Below are positions 21,637 to 28,531 of a stretch of 64,000 bases of DNA, piece after piece. Location: positions 930,001-994,000 of the forward strand of contig OY969104.1 of the NCBI GenBank assembly GCA_963697925.1. The letters are read 5' to 3'. Source of the DNA: Gaiella sp963697925 (GTDB taxonomy: Bacteria > Actinomycetota > Thermoleophilia > Gaiellales > Gaiellaceae). Under the pieces are notes generated by a model that did no database searches, was not told the origin of the DNA, and was given only the letters and a program-made list of their open reading frames with translations. Position 1 is the stretch's first letter; each line of letters begins with the position of its first letter. The position numbers and the translations under genes were made by a program.

Positions 21637-23199
21637 ATGCTCCACCCCCACACAGACCCATCTCACCCGCAACGTGCGACGTCCACCAGGTTCGTGCTCG
21701 CTCTGGGACTCGCGTGGAAGAGCGGATCGCTTCGTCTCGGCGTCGCGATCGCCACGCCGGCGCTTGCTGCCATCGGCTTTGGGCTGACGACCCCACGCGG
21801 CCCGCTGACGGCGACCGCAGGAATCACCTCAATGCTTACAGGGCTCGCCGTCGGCGGGCTGGCAGGCCTCGCTCTCCGGTCGCGCTGGGCGTTGCTCGTC
21901 GCCCCGGTCGTGTTCATCGGCGTATTCGAGCTCGTCCGGCTCGGGACGGATGGACCGACCGTCGACGGGATCCATCTCAGCACGTATGGGCTGATGGCTC
22001 TCGTCGTCGGCCGTGGCATCCACGGCGTCATCGTGCTTCTGCCGATGCTGCTCGGAGCCACTGTCGGCGCCGCTGCGGCACGCCACCGGACGCGCTCAGC
22101 CGCACTTCGGCGAGCTCACGGTTGGATCGTTGCCAGGCGCTCGGTCACAGCGCTCACCGCGCTCGGGCTCATCGCGCTTGCCGTGCTGATCGTCCGCCCC
22201 GCGAGCACCGACGCGATCGTCGGAGGTGATGGTACGCCGCTCGCTGGCAGCGTTGCCGAACTGACCCGTGTCCCGATCGGCGGCCACGACCTCGCACTCA
22301 TGCTCCGCGGCGACAGCTTCGACAACCCGGTGTTGTTGTTCCTGGCCGGCGGGCCGGGCGGCAGCGAGTTGGGTGCGATGCGCAACCATCTCCAGGCCCT
22401 GGAGAAGAGCTTCCTGGTCGTCACTTTCGATCAGCGCGGCTCAGGCAAGTCGTACGCGGCGCTCGACCCGACATCGACTCTGACGCTCGACACCGCCGTC
22501 TCGGAGACGATCGAGGTCACGAACTACCTCCGGACCCGTTTCGGCCAGGATCGGATCTACCTGCTCGGCCAGTCCTGGGGCACCACCCTGGGAGTGCTCG
22601 CGGCCCAGAGACACCCGGAGCTATACCGGGCCTTCATCGGCGCGGGCCAGATGGTCAGCCAACGGGAGACCGACCGAATCATCTACCGGGACACTCTCGC
22701 CTGGGCGGAGGCCAACGGCAAGACCGACATCGTCTCGACGCTGACGCGGATCGGTGAGCCGCCGTACAGAAGCATCCTCGACTACGAGCCGGCCCTCTCC
22801 TACGAGCACGAGGTCTATCCCTACGACCGCACCGGCAACAGCGAGGGCGAAGGTGGCTTCTCCGAGAACCTGTTCGCCGAGGAATACACGCTGCTCGAAC
22901 AGATCCACAACCTCGGCGCCTTCCTCGACTCCTTCACCGTCCTCTACCCACAGCTACAGCAGATCGACTTCCGCCGCCAGGTCACCAAGCTCGATATTCC
23001 CGTCTACCTCGTCCAGGGAAGGTACGAGGCCCGTGGCCGCGCAGAGCTCGCTACCGAATGGTTCGCAAACCTTCAGGCGCCGAGCAAGAAGTTGATCGTG
23101 GTCGACCACACCGGCCACCGGCCACTGTTCGAGCGGCCGGCCGAGTTCGTTGCGTTCATGACCGACACCGTTCTCGCCGAGACGGGAGCGGGTCGCTGA
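21637..23199 (+). CDS. alpha/beta hydrolase (S33 proline-iminopeptidase-like) with N-terminal membrane domain
   Basis: Residues 1-200 contain about five hydrophobic helices. The rest is an alpha/beta hydrolase with LFLAGGPGGSELGAM (oxyanion loop), VVTFDQRGSGKSY, nucleophile elbow GQSWGTTLG and a late DHTGHRPLFERP carrying the catalytic His. These motifs are typical of family S33 aminopeptidases and related esterases. The catalytic domain follows the last helix and probably lies on one face of the membrane. I chose the ATG at 21637, with AAGGAG nine bases upstream; the GTG at 21619 merely overlaps the previous stop. Together with the preceding hydrolase it forms a pair of membrane-fused serine enzymes. 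Confidence 0.87.
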   Translation: MLHPHTDPSHPQRATSTRFVLALGLAWKSGSLRLGVAIATPALAAIGFGLTTPRGPLTATAGITSMLTGLAVGGLAGLALRSRWALLVAPVVFIGVFELVRLGTDGPTVDGIHLSTYGLMALVVGRGIHGVIVLLPMLLGATVGAAAARHRTRSAALRRAHGWIVARRSVTALTALGLIALAVLIVRPASTDAIVGGDGTPLAGSVAELTRVPIGGHDLALMLRGDSFDNPVLLFLAGGPGGSELGAMRNHLQALEKSFLVVTFDQRGSGKSYAALDPTSTLTLDTAVSETIEVTNYLRTRFGQDRIYLLGQSWGTTLGVLAAQRHPELYRAFIGAGQMVSQRETDRIIYRDTLAWAEANGKTDIVSTLTRIGEPPYRSILDYEPALSYEHEVYPYDRTGNSEGEGGFSENLFAEEYTLLEQIHNLGAFLDSFTVLYPQLQQIDFRRQVTKLDIPVYLVQGRYEARGRAELATEWFANLQAPSKKLIVVDHTGHRPLFERPAEFVAFMTDTVLAETGAGR

Positions 23200-23245
23200 G
23201 GAGGCGTCGCATGAGCCTCGCCCAGAAACAGAAGGGAGTACAGGC

Positions 23246-23992
23246 ATGAGTACCGCACAGACCGGGCCCCCTTACCCGGTGCGATTCGAGGGGGAGCTCG
23301 ACCCGAATGTGAGCCGCTGGCTATGGCTTGTGAAGTGGCTGCTGATCATCCCGCATGCGATCGTCCTCGCGTTCCTCTGGCTCGCCGTCGTCGTGCTCAC
23401 TGTCGTCGCGTTCTTCGCGATCCTCTTCACCGGCCGCTATCCACGCGGGATCTTCGACTTCAACGTCGGCGTGCTTCGCTGGACCTGGCGGGTCGGTTTC
23501 TACTCCTACTCCGCCCTCGGTACCGACCGCTACCCACCGTTTACGCTCGGCCCCGCCGGCGACTACCCCACAACCTTCGAGATCGAGTACCCGGAGCACC
23601 TCAATCGCTGGCTGCCGCTGGTGAAATGGCTGCTCGGGATCCCGCACTACATCATCGTTGGCATCTTCATCGGCGGCGCCGGCTGGGGCGTCGGCCGCGC
23701 CGGAGACGGCGCAGACTGGATGGGCGGATGGAGCCTGGTCGGCATCCTCGTCCTCATCGCGGCCGTCGTACTGCTCTTCACAGACCGCTACCCGAAGAGC
23801 ATCTTCGACTTCGTCCTCGGGATGAACCGCTGGGCAGCCCGCGTCGCCCCCTACGCGCTCCTGATGCGCGACGAATACCCGCCCTTCCGACTCGACAACG
23901 GAGCGCACGAACCAGGGCATCGGGCACCAAAGGAGCGGCAGACACCCGCCTCGCCCGACCCCGAGCCCAACCAGACCGAAACCGGACGCTGA
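23246..23992 (+). CDS. DUF4389 tandem-domain membrane protein
   Basis: Two copies of the same unit are visible: YPVRFEGELDPNVSRWLWLV then RGIFDFNVGVLRWTWRV, and FEIEYPEHLNRWLPLVKWLL then KSIFDFVLGMNRWAARV. Each carries hydrophobic helices, as in DUF4389 proteins. A charged tail follows from about residue 215. The family has no known function. It sits between the hydrolase and the ABC transporter on the same strand, with GAAGGGAG as ribosome-binding site, so it is likely part of the same operon. Confidence 0.85.
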   Translation: MSTAQTGPPYPVRFEGELDPNVSRWLWLVKWLLIIPHAIVLAFLWLAVVVLTVVAFFAILFTGRYPRGIFDFNVGVLRWTWRVGFYSYSALGTDRYPPFTLGPAGDYPTTFEIEYPEHLNRWLPLVKWLLGIPHYIIVGIFIGGAGWGVGRAGDGADWMGGWSLVGILVLIAAVVLLFTDRYPKSIFDFVLGMNRWAARVAPYALLMRDEYPPFRLDNGAHEPGHRAPKERQTPASPDPEPNQTETGR

Positions 23993-24002
23993 GGAGGCAT
24001 CG

Positions 24003-25001
24003 ATGACCGTCACCGCAAGCCGAGCACGGGAGAGTGCCCGTAAGGTCGCACCGAAAGCAATACCGCGCGTCGCCGGGCGGGCACTGGAGATCGAGCGGAT
24101 CACGAAGCGCTACGGCGACAACACCGTCCTCGACGACCTGTCGTTCAGCGTTCAGCCTGGACGGATCACGGGGTTCCTCGGGCCGAACGGATCGGGGAAG
24201 TCGACAACGATGAAGATCCTGCTCGACCTGGCCTCCGCTGACCACGGCAGCGCGACGTTCGGCGGGCTCTCCTACCGTGACCTGCCCGACCCCGCGCGCA
24301 CGGTCGGGGTCGTGCTGGAACCCAACGCGTTCCACCCGGGACGAAGCGGAAGGAACCACCTTCGAATCCTCGCCGGTGCGGCCGGGATCGGCGCGGCCAG
24401 GGTCGACGAGGTGCTTGCCCTCGTCCACCTGGGCGATGCCGCCGACCGCCGTGTCGGTGCCTACTCGCTCGGGATGAAGCAGCGACTCGGGTTGGCCGCG
24501 GCCCTGCTCGGCGACCCGCCCGTGCTCGTCCTCGACGAACCCGGGAACGGCCTCGACCCGCAGGGCGTCCGAACCCTGCGCGACCTCCTACGCGGCCGAG
24601 CTGCCGACGGAGGAACGATCTTCGTCTCCAGCCACCTCCTCGCCGAGGTCGAGCTACTGGCCGACGACGTGATCGTTCTCAACCGCGGCCGGCTCGTCAC
24701 GAACGGCCCGCTGCGCGATCTGCTTCAGGCGGCGTCCCTCGTGCGGAGCTCCGATCCGCATCGCCTCGCACCGCTACTGGAGGAGGCGGGTGCGACCGTG
24801 CAACCGCGGGACGGCGAGGCGATCGTCGTACGCGGCCTTTCGATGGACGACATCGGCGAGCTCGCGCTCCGCGCCGGCATCGCCCTCCACGAGCTGACGC
24901 CCGATGCCGGATCGCTCGAAGAGCTCTTCCTGGGTTGGACCGAAAGCGACGATTCACAGCTCGACACGACCGATGAGAAACGAGAGGCGGCGAAGACATG
25001 A
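24003..25001 (+). CDS. ABC transporter ATP-binding protein (exporter type)
   Basis: ATPase that powers the permease immediately downstream. Walker A is GFLGPNGSGKST (about 56-67), the signature is YSLGMKQRLG, Walker B is VLVLDEPGNGLDP, and the H-loop lies in IFVSSHLLAEVE. The closest general type is the CcmA/DrrA-like subfamily that pairs with ABC-2 permeases in drug, lantibiotic or lipid export and self-immunity. The N-terminal 25 residues are an unusual basic extension. The stop overlaps the permease start (ATGA). Cargo is unknown. Confidence 0.95.
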   Translation: MTVTASRARESARKVAPKAIPRVAGRALEIERITKRYGDNTVLDDLSFSVQPGRITGFLGPNGSGKSTTMKILLDLASADHGSATFGGLSYRDLPDPARTVGVVLEPNAFHPGRSGRNHLRILAGAAGIGAARVDEVLALVHLGDAADRRVGAYSLGMKQRLGLAAALLGDPPVLVLDEPGNGLDPQGVRTLRDLLRGRAADGGTIFVSSHLLAEVELLADDVIVLNRGRLVTNGPLRDLLQAASLVRSSDPHRLAPLLEEAGATVQPRDGEAIVVRGLSMDDIGELALRAGIALHELTPDAGSLEELFLGWTESDDSQLDTTDEKREAAKT

Positions 25002-25744
25002 CCTGGAACCGACTGGTGAGAAGCGAGCTGCTGAAGATAACGAGCACGAAGTTGCCCTGGGCGTTCCTCGCGGTCCTGGTCGCGATCAGCGCGATCACGG
25101 CGGCCGCGGTCGTCTTCGGCCATGACATGGACGGCAGCAAGGACTTCATCTCGACCGCCGCCGACCAGCAATCACTGATGGCGTTTGCAGCGAATGCCTT
25201 CATGGGCGCCGGGTTGTTCGGAGCGATCGCCGTCTCCCGCGAGTACGGCCACAACACCGTCGTACCAACGTTCCTGGTCACCCCCCAACGCCAACGAGCC
25301 GTGCTAGCGCAGTACACCGCAATCCTCGTCTCCGGCGGGCTGCTCAGCGTCGTTGGCGCGGCGATGACCGTCGCCGCCGTGGCGGCCTCGCTCACCACGA
25401 CCCAATACGGGTTCATGGTCTCCGCGGGCGGGGTCGCAAGGGTCCTGGTTGCGTCGGCGTTCGCCGGTGCAGCCGGCGCCGTCCTCGGCGCCGGGATCGG
25501 CGCAGTGGTGCGAAACGTCGGCGGTGCGGTCACCGGAGCAGTGCTCGTGCTCATCATCGCGCCACCACTGATCATCCAACTGGTCAACGACGCTGCCGCC
25601 TGGGTGCCGAACACCCTCGCCAACGTGATCGCCGGTGTCGGAGACGAAGTCGGCACACCTGCCGCGCTGATCGCCACCGCCGCCTGGGCGCTCGTTCCGG
25701 CAGCGATCGGCCTCCTCGCGGTCCTCCGCCGCGACGTCGTATGA
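24998..25744 (+). CDS. ABC-2-type transporter permease
   Basis: The 248 residues contain about six hydrophobic helices and begin with the amphipathic RLVRSELLKITSTKLPWAFL motif common in ABC-2 permeases that pair with DrrA/NatA-like ATPases. The loop AIAVSREYGHNTVVPTFLVT is characteristic of that group. It overlaps the ATPase gene by 4 bp and certainly works with it. The substrate cannot be inferred from sequence. Confidence 0.88.
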   Translation: MTWNRLVRSELLKITSTKLPWAFLAVLVAISAITAAAVVFGHDMDGSKDFISTAADQQSLMAFAANAFMGAGLFGAIAVSREYGHNTVVPTFLVTPQRQRAVLAQYTAILVSGGLLSVVGAAMTVAAVAASLTTTQYGFMVSAGGVARVLVASAFAGAAGAVLGAGIGAVVRNVGGAVTGAVLVLIIAPPLIIQLVNDAAAWVPNTLANVIAGVGDEVGTPAALIATAAWALVPAAIGLLAVLRRDVV

Positions 25745-25857
25745 GCACGATGACCGGACGACGAGCAAAGCACCAACACGAGCGCCGTGCTCGAGCGGGC
25801 CGGAAAACCCCCCGCTCGAGCGCCGACTCCGACAACGAGAAGAGGAAGCTGCCATGA
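25741..25857 (+). CDS. possible 38-residue basic peptide ORF
   Basis: The frame starts at an ATG overlapping the permease stop and ends at a TGA overlapping the next gene's ATG, filling the gap exactly. The peptide is very basic (RRAKHQHERRARAGRK) with no domain. The double overlap is suggestive, but the composition is typical of unselected GC-rich frames. Confidence 0.3.
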   Translation: MSTMTGRRAKHQHERRARAGRKTPRSSADSDNEKRKLP

Positions 25858-26684
25858 CCAGCTGGTTGATAGGCCCGGTTGCAATCACCGGGGCCGACGG
25901 ACACGTCGGTACCCACCTCCAGGCCCGCCTCCGCGACCTTCCGAACGAGGTCCGGCCGGTTGGTCGCTACGACGACCCGGTCAGCGCGTTCAGGGACGCC
26001 GACGCGGTGATTCACCTGGCCGGGACGCTGGCCCCGCATGGCGACAACACCTATCAGGCCGCGAACGTGGAGACAGTCCGCCGCACGATCGACGCCCTCG
26101 AAGGCTCGACGGTCAGGCGGGTCGTCTTCCTGAGCTATCCCGGCGCCGACCCCAACTCTCGCAACGACTATCTGCGGACAAAGGGTGAAGCGGAGCGGAT
26201 CGTTCTTGCCTGCGGACGCGACGCCGTCGTCGTGCGCTCGACGTTCATCTACGGGCCGCCCGCCAGCGCCGGCCCGAGCGCGATGCCGTTCATCGTCGAG
26301 GCCGGCAAGCCCGTCCCCGTGATCGGCAGCGGCCGCCAGCGGTACGCCCCAACCTTCGTCGAGGACGTCGCCGAGTCGCTGGCACGGTTTGCCCTCGACT
26401 CGACGGCTCCGACCGGCACGTTCGCCCTCGCCGGCCCCGACACCCTCACCGTGGACGAGTTCGCCGACGCCCTCAACGGCGCCGACGTCAAGGAACGCCA
26501 CCTCGGCCGGCACGTCGCGCGCCTCCTCTCACACGTTCTCCCGACGCTCACCCCGACCATGGTCGACGTGCTCGCCTCGGACGCGCTCCCCGACGGGTCG
26601 CCTCTCGCAGTCGACGCACTCGGGCTCGAGCTCCACCACCTCGCCGATCACTACCCCTACGCCGGAGTGCGCGTCCGAGGCTAG
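25854..26684 (+). CDS. NAD(P)-binding atypical SDR / epimerase-like protein
   Basis: The N-terminal Rossmann motif is VAITGADGHVGTHLQARL, followed by ADAVIHLAGTLAP and VRRVVFLSYPGADPNSRNDY. The YxxxK-like site is altered to DYLRTKGEAERIV, matching extended or NmrA-like atypical SDRs. STFIYGPP and an FVEDVAESLARFAL segment resemble complex-I-assembly/NDUFA9-type epimerase-like proteins. At 276 residues it is a full domain. Substrate and activity are unknown. It is in the island operon, after the ABC genes. Confidence 0.8.
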   Translation: MTSWLIGPVAITGADGHVGTHLQARLRDLPNEVRPVGRYDDPVSAFRDADAVIHLAGTLAPHGDNTYQAANVETVRRTIDALEGSTVRRVVFLSYPGADPNSRNDYLRTKGEAERIVLACGRDAVVVRSTFIYGPPASAGPSAMPFIVEAGKPVPVIGSGRQRYAPTFVEDVAESLARFALDSTAPTGTFALAGPDTLTVDEFADALNGADVKERHLGRHVARLLSHVLPTLTPTMVDVLASDALPDGSPLAVDALGLELHHLADHYPYAGVRVRG

Positions 26685-26686
26685 TC

Positions 26687-26863
26687 ATGTCAACCATCCC
26701 AACGCGCGCAACCAGCCCAAAGCACGTCGCAGCAGGCCAGCTCGGCCAACACCGGCTTCATGATCGCGGTCGGAACGACTTTCGCGTTGCTCGCCGCATA
26801 CGTCTTCAGACCACCCTTCCAGAGGGCGCCCCAATGACTGACGAAAGGGAGAATCCCCGATGA
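26687..26863 (+). CDS. possible small ORF between SDR and GerW-like genes
   Basis: GAGG lies six bases before an ATG, and the 58-codon frame ends overlapping the next start (ATGA). The predicted peptide is arginine-rich. An alternative frame in the same stretch reads NTGFMIAVGTTFALLAAYVF and then RPPFQRAPQ, a membrane-like segment without a start, so the region may instead be the remnant of a small membrane protein. Confidence 0.3.
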   Translation: MSTIPTRATSPKHVAAGQLGQHRLHDRGRNDFRVARRIRLQTTLPEGAPMTDERENPR

Positions 26864-27306
26864 GAAAGCACGCAGCACGCGAACTGGACGCGAGCCTGCT
26901 CGACCGCCTCGCCAGCTTCGTCGGAGGCAACGCCGGCGCGACCGCCGTCTTCGGCACACCTGTCGAACGCGACGGCATCACCGTCATCCCCGTCGCCAGC
27001 AGCCGCTTCGGGTTCGGCGGAGGAGCGGGGCCAGGCCCCGACGGACGAGGCGAAGGCGGCGGCGGCGGCGGAGCCGCCGTGTCGCGGCCGCTCGGCTTCA
27101 TCGAGATCCGGCGTGGGCGCGCGCGCTTCCGCCGCGTCACGAACCCCCTCACCGTGAGCGTCGCGCTCCTTGTGATCGCCGTAGCGGCAACACGCCTTGC
27201 CCGCGCGGCGGGACGCCTCGGTTATGGCAGATGCCGAGCCCAGAGAGGCGAAGACAAGGGCATCCCCCAAACGGAGCACACAGCGGGCGAGGTGGTGTCG
27301 CCGTGA
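26860..27306 (+). CDS. GerW/YtfJ-family protein
   Basis: GerW (YtfJ) proteins are sporulation-associated in Firmicutes but widespread elsewhere, with unknown biochemical role. The signature is clear: VFGTPVERDGITVIPVASSR and FGFGGGAG, then a glycine-rich stretch, SRPLGFIEIRRGRARF, and a hydrophobic helix near residue 105. The C-terminal 35 residues look unrelated. GGGAG precedes the ATG at suitable spacing. It is the last gene of the island operon. Spore function is not implied for this organism. Confidence 0.85.
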   Translation: MRKHAARELDASLLDRLASFVGGNAGATAVFGTPVERDGITVIPVASSRFGFGGGAGPGPDGRGEGGGGGGAAVSRPLGFIEIRRGRARFRRVTNPLTVSVALLVIAVAATRLARAAGRLGYGRCRAQRGEDKGIPQTEHTAGEVVSP

Positions 27307-27584
27307 GGAGGCTGTGGGGAAGCATGGCGCGCGCGTAGGATGCGACCGCCCTCACCGTCTGCGCAATTGTGCTCACACGAGCTCGTCCTCGTTGCGTTGT
27401 GCTGTCGGCGCCGACCGGCGTGAACCGATCCGGTCCAACGTCGATCGAGCGGCCTGGCAGGGCCTCTGGTGCCTCATTGAAGCTCGGGTTGCGCTAGCCG
27501 TGCGCCTGTGGCTCCCGGCGGCGGGCTTTCTAGAAGCTTTCCGGGGGGCTGCTGCGGCTCGTACGACCTCGACCTCTAAATGAC

Positions 27585-27610
27585 GAAAGCCCGCTTGTCA
27601 GCGGGCTTTC
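27585..27610. terminator. 10-bp hairpin downstream of tRNA-Pro
   Basis: GAAAGCCCGC and GCGGGCTTTC pair around TTGTCA just past the tRNA 3' end on the minus strand, with a weak T-rich tail. It lies inside the island, so the tRNA now uses an island-supplied terminator. The sequence differs from the hairpin beside the left repeat. Confidence 0.7.
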
Positions 27611-27611
27611 T

Positions 27612-27649
27612 ATCGGGGCGCCGAGATTCGAACTCGGGACCTCTAGTCC
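27612..27649. repeat. right attachment-site repeat inside tRNA-Pro
   Basis: These 38 bp are identical to 19306-19343 and form the 3' half of the intact tRNA-Pro gene, from the anticodon loop through the T-arm and acceptor strand. They mark the right end of the island. Confidence 0.85.
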
Positions 27650-27687
27650 CCCAGACTAGCGCGCTAACCAGGCTGCGCCACGCCCCG
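27613..27687 (-). tRNA. tRNA-Pro (anticodon GGG)
   Basis: The minus strand folds as a full cloverleaf. The acceptor stem is CGGGGCG with CGCCCCG and discriminator A. The anticodon stem is CTAGT/ACTAG with loop CTGGGGG, giving anticodon GGG. The T-arm contains GAGTTCGAATCTC. CCA is not encoded. It reads CCC (and CCU) codons. Its 3' half served as the integration site of the neighbouring island, which regenerated the intact tRNA. Confidence 0.95.
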
Positions 27688-27824
27688 CGACCGCCCCATC
27701 CTAGCGGCCGTGCCGCTACGGCCGCGCGCGAGCGGCGTCACGCCCTCGCAGCCCGGCACCGGCACGTTGATCGCCCGCCGGGCGCGTGTGAAGATCGCAT
27801 CACACCGAACGAAAGGAGCGAGGC

Positions 27825-28181
27825 ATGGCGGACTCGGCACTCTTCATCGGCTGGGGGAGCCCGGTCAGGGGGCGCGAGCAGAAGGCTGCACAGGTGTTCG
27901 GCGAGGCGGTCGCGCTCTGGAGCAAGCTCGAGGCCGACGGCACGCTCGAGAGCTGGTCGGCCCACTTCCTCGAGCCGCACGGGGGCGATCTCCAGGGCTT
28001 CTTCCTGCTCCACGGCGAGCGCGAGACCCTGGGGCTCCTCCGCCTCGCCGACGCCTTCGTGGCCGTGATCCAGCGCGCCGACACGATCGTCGAAGGGCTC
28101 GGCGTCGTCGCTGCCTCGACCGGGGCGCGGCTCGAGGCCGAGATGGGCCGATTCCTGGAGAACGCTGCCGAGCTCGGCTGA
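27825..28181 (+). CDS. hypothetical protein, conserved-looking
   Basis: The 118-residue product begins MADSALFIGWGSPVRGREQK and continues with alternating helix and strand (LESWSAHFLEPHGGDLQGFF, LLRLADAFVAVIQRADTIVE). It resembles small soluble alpha/beta proteins with no assigned function. AAAGGAG precedes the ATG at good spacing, supporting translation. It is convergent with the XRE regulator and stands alone. Confidence 0.65.
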   Translation: MADSALFIGWGSPVRGREQKAAQVFGEAVALWSKLEADGTLESWSAHFLEPHGGDLQGFFLLHGERETLGLLRLADAFVAVIQRADTIVEGLGVVAASTGARLEAEMGRFLENAAELG

Positions 28182-28234
28182 CGGTCGCCCTCGTCTGCCT
28201 GCCGCGACCGCGCTTGCGGCAGGCCGACCGGGTG

Positions 28235-28531
28235 TCAGCCGAGCTTCTTGTAGAGCCGGTCGATCAGCTCGGGCATCGCCTCGAGCTTGTCGGTGATGAC
28301 TCTGATCCGGTACTCGCGGAAGTGCTCCGCCTTGACGTCGAACGCGCCCGCGAGCCGCTCCAGCACCTCGTTCGAGGGCACCGGACGGTTGCCGTGCACG
28401 ATGTGGTTCAGGTAGCCGGCCGAGAGAGCCGTCTTGTCGGCGAGCGCCCGGTAGGTGAGGCCGGTGTCGGCCATCAGCCGTTCGATCGTCGGGCCGAGGG
28501 CCTCGTCGCTGTACGTCCGTCGTCTGGCCAC
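28235..28531 (-). CDS. XRE-type helix-turn-helix regulator
   Basis: The protein has an XRE-like HTH (about 20-65): GLTYRALADKTALSAGYLNH then IVHGNRPVPSNEVLERLAGA. A helical tail ends in LIDRLYKKLG. At 98 residues it is just the DNA-binding unit plus a dimerisation helix. The GTG at 28531 is chosen because GGAG lies five bases upstream; it overlaps the proS stop (TAGTG). It may thus be co-transcribed with proS. Target genes are unknown. Confidence 0.8.
   Translation of the reverse strand: MARRRTYSDEALGPTIERLMADTGLTYRALADKTALSAGYLNHIVHGNRPVPSNEVLERLAGAFDVKAEHFREYRIRVITDKLEAMPELIDRLYKKLG

Larger units (their letters stand above)
19306..27649. mobile_element. tRNA-Pro genomic island of about 8.3 kb without integrase
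   Basis: The segment is bounded by 38-bp direct repeats of the tRNA-Pro 3' half, with the intact tRNA at the right end. All recognisable genes inside run on the plus strand: broken CPBP protease, beta-lactamase-like hydrolase, alpha/beta hydrolase, DUF4389, ABC ATPase and permease, SDR, GerW-like. By eye, codon choice near the left end is less strictly GC-rich than in the flanks. No integrase, excisionase or transposase is present; 19344-19500 and 27307-27584 contain nothing recognisable. It is probably an immobilised or trans-mobilised island. Confidence 0.75.
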
